The position numbers and the translations under genes were made by a program. Below are positions 34,475-44,488 of a stretch of DNA of 64,000 bases, one piece after another; position 1 is the first letter of the stretch, and every line of letters begins with the position of its first letter. The stretch is taken from contig NZ_CP084530.1 in assembly GCF_023704175.1 (NCBI RefSeq), forward strand, positions 2,068,001-2,132,000, in the 5' to 3' direction. The notes under the pieces are model-generated. The model was given only the letters and a program-made list of their open reading frames with translations, was not told the DNA's origin and ran no database searches. The DNA is from Paenibacillus sp. YPG26. GTDB taxonomy: Bacteria; Bacillota; Bacilli; Paenibacillales; Paenibacillaceae.

Positions 34475-35953
34475 TTACAATTTCACTATCTTTGTAGCCA
34501 CTTGGCTGCAAAATTCACGATCGTGCTCGACAAACACTAGTGTTGGATTATAATCCAGCAGCAGCTGCTCAATTTGCATGCGGGAGATGACATCAATAAA
34601 GTTCAGTGGTTCGTCCCAAATATGCAAATGAGCTTGCTCGCACAAGCTTTTGGCTATAAGCACTTTTTTCTTTTGTCCCCCGCTAAAGAACGACATGTCT
34701 TTTTCAAATTGGATGCGGGAGAAATCCAGCTTACGGAGTATAGCTTTGAACAGACTCTCATCAATTCGCTGCTCGCGCGCATAATGGGTTAACGTTCCAT
34801 GCAAATGCGAGGTATCCTGGGATACGTAGGATATGCTCAGCTGCCTGCCAATCCTGAACTCACCCGTATAGCCAATATCCTCGCCGGTGAACAGCTTCAG
34901 AATGCTTGATTTGCCTGAGCCATTTCTGCCGGACAGTGCGATCCGGTCACCCTTCTCGATCGTAAAGCTTACATCTGAGCATACGGTGTGATCTCCATAA
35001 TAGAGCGATACATGACTCAGCTCTGCAAGCTGACTTTTGTGATAATGAAGCTGGGACAGCTTCAGATTATCGGCGCTCTCCATGTTTCTCAAGAGTGAGG
35101 ACTTCTCTTCGATTGCAGCTTGCTGCCGGTTCTCTATGCTTTTGGATCGTCTCATCATCTTGGCTGCCTTGTGGCCGATATAACCTTTATCCACCTTGGA
35201 GCCTGAATTCCGCGTCCCATTCTTGGTCTTCTCCACTTCATGTGACCAGCTGCTTGTGCGTTCAGCAGCCCCCGCGAGACGTCTAATGTCTTTTTTCAGC
35301 TTTTCATTCTCCGCAAGCTCATATTGATCCTGCCGCTCTTTCTGTTCCCACCAAGCTGAGAAGTTCCCTTTCTGAATTACAATATCTGTTTTGTTAATAG
35401 ACAAAATATGGTCCACACAGTTATCCAGGAACGCCCGGTCATGGGAGACCAGTATGAACCCACTCTTCGTATTGAGATATTGACTGACAAGTTCCCTTGC
35501 TTCCATATCCAGATGGTTGGTCGGCTCATCAATTAGCAGAAACTGATTCTCTCTAAGGAACAGCGCGGCCAGCATCACCTTCGTCTGCTCTCCTTGAGAC
35601 AGTGAATCGAACGGGCGGTACAGCACATTCTCCGAAACCTGCAGCCAAGTAAGCTCTCTCATAAGCTCCCAGTGGACGTAGTCCGGGTAGATTTCCTCAA
35701 TCACATCAATTGTGTTCCGTTCCTTGTTCTGAATTGGGTAAGGAAAATAGTCAAACTGCACTTGGGCCGAGATCGTCCCAAAGTACTCATATTTGCTCAT
35801 AAATAAATGAAGCAGTGTCGTCTTTCCCCGGCCGTTCCTCCCTGTACACCCCAGCTTCCACTCCGTATCTATATTAAAACTTACATCTTCAAAAATGTTA
35901 TCGTAGCTGCCGTCATAGGCAAATGTTAGATCTTTGACCTGAATTAATGACAT
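34475..35953 (-). CDS. Lsa-type ABC-F ribosomal protection protein
   Basis: 492 residues, the usual length for Lsa/Vga-type ABC-F proteins. Two ATPase domains without membrane segments: Walker A GRNGRGKT and GRNGSGKS, signatures LSQGEQTK and FSGGQKKK, Walker B LLIDEPTNHLD and HIWDEPLNFID. A charged linker (about 190-300) corresponds to the antibiotic resistance domain that reaches the peptidyl-transferase centre. Such proteins bind the ribosomal E site and displace lincosamides, streptogramins A or pleuromutilins. A long leader with terminator hairpin upstream (35976-36245) suggests antibiotic-induced attenuation. It could also protect the host from its own product, as it neighbours the biosynthetic region. 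Drug spectrum is not readable from sequence. Confidence 0.9.
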   Translation of the reverse strand: MSLIQVKDLTFAYDGSYDNIFEDVSFNIDTEWKLGCTGRNGRGKTTLLHLFMSKYEYFGTISAQVQFDYFPYPIQNKERNTIDVIEEIYPDYVHWELMRELTWLQVSENVLYRPFDSLSQGEQTKVMLAALFLRENQFLLIDEPTNHLDMEARELVSQYLNTKSGFILVSHDRAFLDNCVDHILSINKTDIVIQKGNFSAWWEQKERQDQYELAENEKLKKDIRRLAGAAERTSSWSHEVEKTKNGTRNSGSKVDKGYIGHKAAKMMRRSKSIENRQQAAIEEKSSLLRNMESADNLKLSQLHYHKSQLAELSHVSLYYGDHTVCSDVSFTIEKGDRIALSGRNGSGKSSILKLFTGEDIGYTGEFRIGRQLSISYVSQDTSHLHGTLTHYAREQRIDESLFKAILRKLDFSRIQFEKDMSFFSGGQKKKVLIAKSLCEQAHLHIWDEPLNFIDVISRMQIEQLLLDYNPTLVFVEHDREFCSQVATKIVKL

Positions 35954-35975
35954 AGCGCAGTCCCCTTTCGCAAAT

Positions 35976-36011
35976 AAAAAAGCTGCGAGAAAAGTTACTT
36001 TTCTCGCAGCT
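35976..36011 (-). promoter_or_regulatory. Attenuator-like terminator in the ABC-F leader
   Basis: AGCTGCGAGAAAAGT (35981-35995) pairs perfectly with ACTTTTCTCGCAGCT (35997-36011). On the minus strand this stem is followed by TTTTTTATTT and then, about 25 bases later, by the ABC-F start. It stands between promoter and gene, not after a gene. An upstream AAGCTGCG (36142-36149) could pair with the 3' arm and prevent the terminator forming. The switch is inferred; the hairpin is directly visible. Confidence 0.75.
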
Positions 36012-36245
36012 CAAATACATCTACGACTAATTCAGCCCCAAGGGAGCCGGACCAGTGCCTATCCGTTTGAGTGGAAAAGAATAAGTAACTTTAATCCCGC
36101 TAATCCATAATAAAACAAAGCGATGGCCGATAACGGCAGACCGCAGCTTCTCGTTTTATTATGTTCCTGATCAGCAAGTTAAGATTACATTATCCTCTTC
36201 AACTCCTTTTGCTTAGCTATAGGGATCGTAGCATACCTAGACTGG
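36012..36245 (-). promoter_or_regulatory. ABC-F leader region with promoter and start-stop element
   Basis: On the minus strand TTGAAA, an 18-base spacer and extended -10 TGC-TACGAT lie just after the Mqo stop. About 30 bases on come AAAAGGAG and AAGAGG followed by ATGTAA (36185-36190), a start codon directly followed by a stop. The remaining leader contains the candidate antiterminator AAGCTGCG. A ribosome stalled at the start-stop element under antibiotic could change leader folding. All regulatory meaning is inference. Confidence 0.5.
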
Positions 36246-37745
36246 TTATTTCAACACAGGCTCGTTCTTATTCAGGCCAAGCGACTTTGCTGTGGTTGTA
36301 TGAATTTCGCGCAGCAGCTCAGGGTTATTCATTAGCGACTGACCGTAAGACGGAATCATCTCTTTGATCTTGCCTTCCCACTCATTCATACGTTCCGGGA
36401 AGCATTTATTAATAACTTCAAGCATAACGTGAACAGCTGTGGAAGCCCCCGGGGAAGCGCCAAGCAACGCAGCAATTGAGCCGTCCGAGGACGTAATGAC
36501 TTCAGTCCCGAATTGGAGTTTTCCTTTGCCGTCGGGCGTATCCTTGATAACTTGAACACGCTGGCCTGCTACGACCAGGTCCCAGTCCTCGCTCTTCGCC
36601 GTAGGGATAAACTCACGGAGTTCCTCCATACGCTGTTCTTTCGATAGCATGACTTGCTGGATCAAGTATTTGGTCAATGACATCTCCTTGGCTCCTGCCG
36701 CCAGCATCGTGAAGACATTATTCGGCTTCACCGAAGTCACCAGGTCAAATAAGGAACCCGTCTTCAGGAATCTTGGGGAGAAGCCGGCAAATGGACCAAA
36801 TAACAATGATTTCTTGTTATCAATATATCTTGTGTCGAGATGCGGAACAGACATTGGCGGGGCCCCGACTTTTGCTTTGCCGTATACCTTGGCATGATGC
36901 TGCTCGATAACTTCGGGGTTGTTGCACACCATGAATATTCCACTCACAGGGAACCCGCCGATATGCTTCCCTTCGGGAATACCGGTCTTTTGCAGTAAAT
37001 GAAGGCTTCCGCCACCGCCACCGATAAAGACAAACTTTGCCTTATGCCGGTCGGCAGCACCGGTGTTCAAATTACGAACCTTTAGTTCCCACTGCCCGTC
37101 GCTTGTGCGTTTGATATGATCAACACTATGCTTATACTTTATATCCACATTCCTGGTCTTTAGATGGTCAAATAACATGCGTGTTAAAGCGCCAAAGTTA
37201 ACATCGGTTCCCGTGTCAATTTTGGTTGCCGCTATAACCTCACTTGTTGGACGGTTCTGCATAATTAGAGGAATCCATTCCTTAAGCTTAGCCGGGTCCT
37301 CAGAGAACTCCATCCCTTGGAACAAGGGATTGCTTGACAGCGCTTCATATCTTTTCTTCAAAAAAGCCACATTCTCTTGTCCTTGCACCATACTCATATG
37401 CGGCAGCGGCATGATAAAATCGATCGGATTATGGATCAGCTTGTGAGTAACCAGATAAGACCAGAACTGCATCGAGACCTGGAACTGCTCATTAATGCTG
37501 ATCGCTTTGCTTATATCGACGGATCCGTCCGGCTTCTGGACAGTGTAGTTAAGCTCACATAAGGCGGCATGGCCTGTTCCTGCGTTGTTCCACTCGTTCG
37601 AGCTCTCTTCGCCTGCCTTGTCGAGCTTCTCGAACACTTTAATATTCCATTCCGGTGCTAATTCCTTCAATAGTGTACCAAGAGTGGCACTCATAATCCC
37701 GGCACCAATCAAGATCACGTCTGTTTTAGTTAGGCTGTTGCTCAT
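36246..37745 (-). CDS. mqo: Malate:quinone oxidoreductase
   Basis: About 499 residues from ATG 37745, nine bases after AAGG; the ATG at 37754 overlaps the site. An FAD motif [20 protein letters not shown] opens the protein. Mqo signatures follow: [40 protein letters not shown], and [19 protein letters not shown] near the end. Mqo is a membrane-peripheral enzyme that oxidises malate to oxaloacetate and passes electrons to the quinone pool, bypassing NAD-linked malate dehydrogenase in the TCA cycle. Length agrees with the family. It stands alone. Confidence 0.96.
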   Translation of the reverse strand: MSNSLTKTDVILIGAGIMSATLGTLLKELAPEWNIKVFEKLDKAGEESSNEWNNAGTGHAALCELNYTVQKPDGSVDISKAISINEQFQVSMQFWSYLVTHKLIHNPIDFIMPLPHMSMVQGQENVAFLKKRYEALSSNPLFQGMEFSEDPAKLKEWIPLIMQNRPTSEVIAATKIDTGTDVNFGALTRMLFDHLKTRNVDIKYKHSVDHIKRTSDGQWELKVRNLNTGAADRHKAKFVFIGGGGGSLHLLQKTGIPEGKHIGGFPVSGIFMVCNNPEVIEQHHAKVYGKAKVGAPPMSVPHLDTRYIDNKKSLLFGPFAGFSPRFLKTGSLFDLVTSVKPNNVFTMLAAGAKEMSLTKYLIQQVMLSKEQRMEELREFIPTAKSEDWDLVVAGQRVQVIKDTPDGKGKLQFGTEVITSSDGSIAALLGASPGASTAVHVMLEVINKCFPERMNEWEGKIKEMIPSYGQSLMNNPELLREIHTTTAKSLGLNKNEPVLK

Positions 37746-37983
37746 TGTAACCATCCTTATAGGCTAGTATTTACTTAAGATTAACATATCCATGATTATC
37801 TGATAACTATAAAGTAGTAGGTGGTGACAAAAAAAGTGAGAAATTCGCCAGAAGGTACTAAAAAAAGACATATTTCCCGCGTCGCCGTCATCTGCATGTA
37901 CAGACGCTTAATTAGACCAGTATATGAACCTAGCCGCGACCACGTGAATGAACTTGAATTGGATGCAGGCGGGGTTGAAGTAG

Positions 37984-39006
37984 TTAGGTCTTTGTTACAG
38001 CAGGAATGATGCTTTGCTTGATCAAGGTCCACCTGTCACGGGCATTCGTTGTGAATTCAGATGCAATAGCTACCACCAGACTCAGAGACGGAATACAGCA
38101 GATCAGATTCCCGCCATCACCGGCTGCAGAATAAGCATAAATTCCATCCTCTTCACGTAACCACCATAAATATCCGTATGTATTAGCGTTCCTTGCAACT
38201 GATTTTTCAACCCAGCTCTCGGAGATGATCTGGCGGTCTAGCCATCTGCCGCGATTCAGATAGAGAAGACCGAACCGTGCCATGTCACGCGGCGTCAGTG
38301 TTAATCCCCATCCTCCTGTAGAAATGCCGCTCGGATCATGGACCCAGCCCTTCACATTTCGTCCGAACAGATCATCGAACCCGAATGATTGCATTTCGTA
38401 ATCTGGAATCGCTCTCATTCCAATCGGACTGAACAAATGCTCGCCCGCAAATTCACGGGCACTTCTCCCCGTGCTGCGTGAAATAATGGCCGACAGCAAG
38501 TGCGTGCCTGCAGTGGAGTACTTAAATGCTCCAATCTTCCCGTTCTCCCCCAAAATATCCAGCGTATATTTCACCCAGTCAGGCTGCATACACAGCTTAT
38601 CCAGCGGTTCCTTCCAATCCTCGAATGAATAAGGCGCCGTCATGGTAAGCAGATGTCTTAGCGTGATCTCTTGCTTCTGGGAATCCAAATTCTCAGTTAT
38701 ATATTCGGGGAAGTAATCCAGCACCTTCTTGTCCTCATGTGGAATATACCCTTTGTCAATAGCGATTCCAACAAGCGCAGAGATGAGGCTCTTCGTTACA
38801 GAAGCTACATGATGCGTATCCTCTGGACCATGGCCATTGAAGTACCTCTCATAAGCGAGATATCCGTCTTTGATTATCACAATTCCATTTATATTGCTGT
38901 ATTCGGATTGGATGATTGGTTCCAGCGCTAATAACTTGTCAGTGTCGGTTTCAAGGGCAGCAGGGCCAGCAGTCTGCCAAGATAGAGAAGGCCTTTCGTT
39001 GAACAT
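37984..39006 (-). CDS. Class C beta-lactamase-like serine hydrolase
   Basis: 340 residues. The catalytic SxxK motif is SVTK (Ser69, Lys72), followed by a YST motif in FKYSTAGTHLLSAI, the beta-lactamase class C/esterase pattern. No signal peptide, so it is probably intracellular, and more likely an esterase or D-amino peptidase than a true beta-lactamase. ATG 39006 is preceded by AGGGGG. It is 27 bases downstream of a MerR-type regulator gene and is probably controlled by it. Confidence 0.87.
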   Translation of the reverse strand: MFNERPSLSWQTAGPAALETDTDKLLALEPIIQSEYSNINGIVIIKDGYLAYERYFNGHGPEDTHHVASVTKSLISALVGIAIDKGYIPHEDKKVLDYFPEYITENLDSQKQEITLRHLLTMTAPYSFEDWKEPLDKLCMQPDWVKYTLDILGENGKIGAFKYSTAGTHLLSAIISRSTGRSAREFAGEHLFSPIGMRAIPDYEMQSFGFDDLFGRNVKGWVHDPSGISTGGWGLTLTPRDMARFGLLYLNRGRWLDRQIISESWVEKSVARNANTYGYLWWLREEDGIYAYSAAGDGGNLICCIPSLSLVVAIASEFTTNARDRWTLIKQSIIPAVTKT

Positions 39007-39033
39007 AATAATTATCCCCCTATGACGTAAGAA

Positions 39034-39858
39034 TTATCTTTTTTTCACTGGAAAATAAACTTCAGTTACCAGATCATCAGGCGCGGCGATGTGATCCGGA
39101 TCACTCAGGTATACCTCATACGGTGATCTCACCAGCACGTAACCTTCCTGTTCAATCCACTCTGTCAATCTTGCAAAAACCGATGTTAATCCTGAATACG
39201 TGCCCTTTAAGATTGATTTCGCGCATAGACCGCCAGGTAAATCTCTAGTGCCTTTTACGAACTCCTGTATCGGGATAGCGAATTCGGTATCATTGCCGGA
39301 TGGATCGTATTCCGGACTGTGATAGATTGTCATGGGGGTACCCAGCATGGTGAGCTTATCCGTTGTAATCCTTTTAAATAACCTGCCTAGAAAGGGTCCG
39401 TAACCCGCGTTATACTCCTCACCACTTATCTTCTGCCGTATAGACAGAATGTTCATAGGCGGAGTGTCCACAAGCTGTACGTCTATATCATTCAGGTATG
39501 ACATCAGCGGTACGCCCTTCTCCAGACTTAGAATGTCCGCATTCATCTGCAGCAAAGTGTGTTCATATGCATGCAGCTTGTCCTGGATCTCCAATCTTTT
39601 GCGATGAAGGGCTGAGCGGATCACTTCTTCGAATGAATCTTCCTCCATCTTCAGCAGGCCCTTCATCTCCTCGAGTGAGAAATGATAGGACTTCAGCCGA
39701 TTGATGAAGAGCATTCTCTTCATTTGTCTGACAGAATAGTATCTGTAAGCATTCTCGGGATTAATTACTTCCGGTTTAATTAATCCGATCTCATCATAAT
39801 AACGAAGCGTCTTGGTTGACACTCCGCACATCTTAGAAAATTCTCCAATCGATAACAA
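39034..39858 (-). CDS. MerR-family regulator with GyrI-like effector domain
   Basis: About 274 residues from TTG 39858, five bases after GGGGGTG; the GTG at 39876 has no binding site. The MerR helix-turn-helix is IGEFSKMCGVSTKTLRYYDEIGLIKPEVINPENAYRYYS, split here by description: HTH about 1-70, coiled coil about 75-115, and a BmrR/GyrI-like ligand-binding domain from about 120 on. Such regulators activate efflux or detoxification genes by twisting long-spacer promoters. The downstream hydrolase gene is the likely target. Confidence 0.9.
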   Translation of the reverse strand: MLSIGEFSKMCGVSTKTLRYYDEIGLIKPEVINPENAYRYYSVRQMKRMLFINRLKSYHFSLEEMKGLLKMEEDSFEEVIRSALHRKRLEIQDKLHAYEHTLLQMNADILSLEKGVPLMSYLNDIDVQLVDTPPMNILSIRQKISGEEYNAGYGPFLGRLFKRITTDKLTMLGTPMTIYHSPEYDPSGNDTEFAIPIQEFVKGTRDLPGGLCAKSILKGTYSGLTSVFARLTEWIEQEGYVLVRSPYEVYLSDPDHIAAPDDLVTEVYFPVKKR

Positions 39859-39946
39859 TAGTTCACCCCCAATCACGTACTGTGTACACTTCTACTTAAC
39901 ACCTTCCCCTAAGGGCAAAGTCAACCACAAAGATACAATCTGCCCA

Positions 39947-40705
39947 TCATAGCTCAGTTATCGCGCCTTTGAACTGATCAAGCGTTAAATCTCCTGTGAT
40001 GAGGATTCGATGCAGCTTGAATCTTCCCTGCTTCACATCTGCGGCTCCCGGCTCGGTGATGACAGCGAGCTGATAACCCGCCTTCTGAACCGCGTCGATA
40101 GAACGCCTATCATAGAAGCCATACGGATATGCGAATACGTCTGCTGGATGCCCTAATTTATGTTGTATTTCGTTCCTGGAATTGACCAGTTCCTTCATCT
40201 TCTCCTCATCGCTAAGCTTGGTTAAGTTGAAATGGGTTACGGTGTGTGATTGGGTATCTACCAAGCCAGATGACTCCATCGTGTGCAGCTGGTTCCATGT
40301 AAGCCTGCCCGGTGCGCCGATGCTTCCCGTTACCGCAAATATGGTTGCTTTCATACCTGTTCGGAGTAAAATGGGGTACGCCGCACTGTAGTTATCCTCA
40401 TACCCATCATCAAAAGTAATGATAATCGGCTTGGGGGGTAAAGCTCGTCCGTTGTACCACCCCTCCCGAAGTTCATTGAAAGTAATCGAATGATATCCCT
40501 CATTCATCAAATAGGTCATCTGTTCTTCAAACCGGGCTGGTTCTATCTTGAGCGGATCCCCCTGATCACCGGATACCGAGTGATAAAGCAGAATCGGTAC
40601 AGGAGAAGGGCCAGCTGCCCTACTCTGATCGAACAATTCTCCCCGCAGATTGCCGCTAAATAAGCATAGTGTAATCAAAGAAAGCCCAACAAGGTATGTT
40701 CTCAT
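39947..40705 (-). CDS. Secreted polysaccharide deacetylase (NodB domain)
   Basis: 252 residues. A signal peptide (LVGLSLITLCLFSG) precedes a NodB-type domain: PILLYHSVSG, ITFDDGYEDNY with the catalytic Asp pair, and SHTVTHFNL with the metal-binding His pair. The family removes N-acetyl groups from chitin, peptidoglycan or related polymers; the MPILLYHSV-type start is typical of the PgaB/IcaB-like branch in Firmicutes. ATG 40705 has AGGTGAG upstream. Exact polymer unknown. Confidence 0.93.
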   Translation of the reverse strand: MRTYLVGLSLITLCLFSGNLRGELFDQSRAAGPSPVPILLYHSVSGDQGDPLKIEPARFEEQMTYLMNEGYHSITFNELREGWYNGRALPPKPIIITFDDGYEDNYSAAYPILLRTGMKATIFAVTGSIGAPGRLTWNQLHTMESSGLVDTQSHTVTHFNLTKLSDEEKMKELVNSRNEIQHKLGHPADVFAYPYGFYDRRSIDAVQKAGYQLAVITEPGAADVKQGRFKLHRILITGDLTLDQFKGAITEL

Positions 40706-40763
40706 AAACTCACCTTTCAGAAGTTACTTTGCCAATAGGAAAAAGTCCATATCGCTAAAACAA

Positions 40764-40798
40764 GATACCTTCCACGTTATTTTCGGGGGGAAGGTATC
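40764..40798 (-). terminator. Terminator after the DUF4367-like gene
   Basis: GATACCTTCC and GGAAGGTATC form a 10-bp stem; on the minus strand the sequence ends in TTGTTTTAG. It is about 12 bases after the 40811 stop. Confidence 0.75.
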
Positions 40799-40810
40799 CT
40801 GTACTGATGA

Positions 40811-41335
40811 TCATTTCATGGATTCAGCTATTTTAATCATATCCTGTTTTGACAAATCTGCGCTATCCATCTCCATGTAAGTACCTTCCTGTATCCATCT
40901 CAGTACTCCGCCCTTAGAATTGTTAGCCCACGCTTCAAATCGCCCCTCTATTCCGTTCACATTTACAACGTCACCTTTGGTATTATAGGTAAAGTCTTCT
41001 TCATGAGTAGTGGTAGTTATTTTATCGCTCTTTATATCAATGTTAGTCACTTCTTGTTTTGTTTTATATCCCTTGGCCTTGTGTTGGGTGATTCCAAAAA
41101 TATAGGTTCCTGATTTATCGAAATAATGGATTCTTAGTAAATTTACTGTTTTGCCAGGATCGAGCTTAGACGGTTCTTTTATTTCGAAGTTAAAGTCAGA
41201 GGACGAGGGTGTAATAACCCTGAAATCGGATTTGACCTTCTCCACGAAGGTGGGAGGTTGGATAGATGTAATTTCGTTTCCTGAGGTAGATCCAACCAGT
41301 AACAAAAAGCTTAGTACCAAGGTTTTAAAGAACAC
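40811..41335 (-). CDS. Secreted DUF4367-like protein
   Basis: 174 residues starting with GTG 41335, ten bases after GGAGAGG. A signal peptide (FKTLVLSFLLLVGSTSG) is followed by a beta-rich domain that ends in the pattern LRWIQEGTYMEMDSADLSKQD, resembling the DUF4367 domain found in Bacillus sporulation and anti-sigma-like proteins. No catalytic residues are evident. Function unknown. It has its own terminator and is likely a single-gene unit. Confidence 0.75.
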   Translation of the reverse strand: MFFKTLVLSFLLLVGSTSGNEITSIQPPTFVEKVKSDFRVITPSSSDFNFEIKEPSKLDPGKTVNLLRIHYFDKSGTYIFGITQHKAKGYKTKQEVTNIDIKSDKITTTTHEEDFTYNTKGDVVNVNGIEGRFEAWANNSKGGVLRWIQEGTYMEMDSADLSKQDMIKIAESMK

Positions 41336-41550
41336 TACGTCTCAACCTCTCCTACAATTTTTTGCTGTAAGTATTGGCAGTGCTATATGGAATGAAATAA
41401 AGAAATGAAATTTTGGATTCTGGTAACCGCTTGTTGTGCTAAGAAATCGATCACGCAGTCTTAAGTTCAATCCATATAACTTTAACTTAGTTGTTTACAA
41501 GGACCAAAGATTCCATGCGTATGTAATAAAATAGTTTTGAATTCATAACT

Positions 41551-41868
41551 TCAATTGCTTCTTGTTCTGTGGCGATACATAATTAAATTAGTTACATTTA
41601 AAATGAAGGTAACAATTACCAGAACTGTTGCGGCGAAGGCAGCAACCCCATTGGTATCTATCAGAGCTGAAATATCTTCATTTCTTACCATAAAATAATA
41701 TTGGTAGATCTGTGCCAGCAATGACACAGCACAAGAACACAGACTAATCATCAAATAGACGGCCCATCGGCTAGTACTCAGCTCCTGTACCCGAATGAGA
41801 CTAATAATAGGTAATATCCAAGCAATAAAGCCTAGTACAAGACTAATGACATTAAGTTCACCGCTCAT
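41551..41868 (-). CDS. Small three-helix membrane protein, unrecognised
   Basis: About 105 residues from ATG 41868, six bases after GGGGG; earlier in-frame ATGs overlap that site. Three hydrophobic helices are visible: ISLVLGFIAWILPIISLI, a central one rich in Cys and Ser, and VLVIVTFILNVTNLIMY. The tail YRHRTRSN is positively charged and should be cytoplasmic. It does not match a family I recognise. It is preceded by the terminator of the glycosidase gene and stands alone. Confidence 0.7.
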   Translation of the reverse strand: MSGELNVISLVLGFIAWILPIISLIRVQELSTSRWAVYLMISLCSCAVSLLAQIYQYYFMVRNEDISALIDTNGVAAFAATVLVIVTFILNVTNLIMYRHRTRSN

Positions 41869-41910
41869 ATGCATCCCCCTCTTCATACCTTTGATCAAGG
41901 TTAGCTTAAC

Positions 41911-41960
41911 ATAAAAATACCCTACCGAGAGACTTTTTTACAGTGTTCTCAGGTAGGGTA
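41911..41960 (-). terminator. Terminator of the GH1 glycosidase gene
   Basis: TACCCTACC-GAGA and TCTC-AGGTAGGGTA form a stem; on the minus strand it ends in TTTTTAT. It lies about 50 bases after the stop of the 42009 gene. Confidence 0.85.
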
Positions 41961-42008
41961 CAGTATAAATATCCGAAAAACTTCATTGGGTCCTCGCCTA
42001 AATAATCG

Positions 42009-43520
<1,512 letters not shown>

Positions 43521-43583
43521 TCAATCACAATGCAAACCACTAAAGCGCAATGGGAGCAAGCTTCATTCGCTCCAAGGACAAAG

Positions 43584-44357
43584 TTAGACTGTCCGGGCTA
43601 ACTTTCGAATTTCTTCACTAAGTCTGCCATTAACGGGATATACACGTTCCAAGTAGCTCAAGATATTAAGGGCCGATTCCGGAGTCCGGTTGTATCCAAG
43701 CATCATTTCTCCAATTAAAGCCCCAAACTTAGGGAATCGCCTTTCGAGACGTCTTTCATTGCCGAAGGGATCGGGATAATAGTCTTCTTCCTCCTCAAGC
43801 AGGTGCAGGACGGATAGAATAGAATCAATGGCATATCCTTGAACGAATCTCATGGCAGACAGCTTCTCTCCCCGGGCATATCGGCCGAGTCCGACATACA
43901 GATTGGTTAAAGCTTCGTTGAGTGAATAATCCAGCTGATCCTTTCTTATGCTCGGAATGCGTTCAGCGTTGTTATCCCCGATGATGAAGTGAGCTGCTTT
44001 GGGACTTCTCCAGACGACGCGAGCGGCCTTGTATGGAATATGCTTCAGTTCGCCTTCCTCGAACACCGCGAATTCACCATAAATACCATCCTGATACAAG
44101 AATTTGTAGCCGTCATCCGTATTTTTGAAACAATACTCAAGTGGCAGCACGTCTTCAAGCCAATCAAGCCGATCGATGAATCTCTGTTTGGCACCGGACT
44201 CAACAATAACGAAAAAGTCAAGATCCGAATACTCATCCATACGATCCAGCTCCTGACCGACAGAGCCCACACCAAGCAGAGCAAGTGCTCCTTCCTTTTG
44301 TTCAAGTGAACTTCCAATGTGATCTAGACGCTGCAGCAGTGTGTCCGGTTGTGGCAT
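43584..44357 (-). CDS. Lnu(B/F)-like nucleotidyltransferase
   Basis: About 257 residues from ATG 44357, nine bases after AAGGAG; an upstream in-frame ATG overlaps it. The nucleotidyltransferase core is LGVGSVGQELDRMDEYSDLDFF, with GSV and the DxD metal motif, followed by helices. Size and layout resemble lincosamide nucleotidyltransferases of the Lnu(B)/Lnu(F) group, and FAVFEEGELKHIP also fits that group. True lincosamide modification is not proven. A hairpin with a T-run stands just upstream (44383-44428), possibly the terminator of the MFS gene or an attenuator. Confidence 0.75.
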   Translation of the reverse strand: MPQPDTLLQRLDHIGSSLEQKEGALALLGVGSVGQELDRMDEYSDLDFFVIVESGAKQRFIDRLDWLEDVLPLEYCFKNTDDGYKFLYQDGIYGEFAVFEEGELKHIPYKAARVVWRSPKAAHFIIGDNNAERIPSIRKDQLDYSLNEALTNLYVGLGRYARGEKLSAMRFVQGYAIDSILSVLHLLEEEEDYYPDPFGNERRLERRFPKFGALIGEMMLGYNRTPESALNILSYLERVYPVNGRLSEEIRKLARTV

Positions 44358-44382
44358 ACCAATCTTCTCCTTATATGGATGC

Positions 44383-44428
44383 AAAAAAAAGGGCCCACCT
44401 CATTATGAATAACGAGGTTGAACCCTTT
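44383..44428 (-). terminator. Hairpin with T-run between MFS and nucleotidyltransferase genes
   Basis: On the minus strand AAAGGGTTCAACCTC and GAGGTGGGCCCTTT form an interrupted stem with a TTATTCATAA top, then eight T. It lies 60 bases after the MFS stop and 26 before the nucleotidyltransferase start. It could be a plain terminator or an attenuator for the resistance-like gene. Confidence 0.7.
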
Positions 44429-44488
44429 GGTTGCATGGCCTTTATTTGTATATATAAATATCATAATCTCACTGGGCGAGTCAACTCC

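Noticed and set aside
37821-38009. 62-codon plus-strand frame after the Mqo gene start
   Set aside because: It overlaps the end of the serine hydrolase gene on the other strand and has no convincing start or family match.
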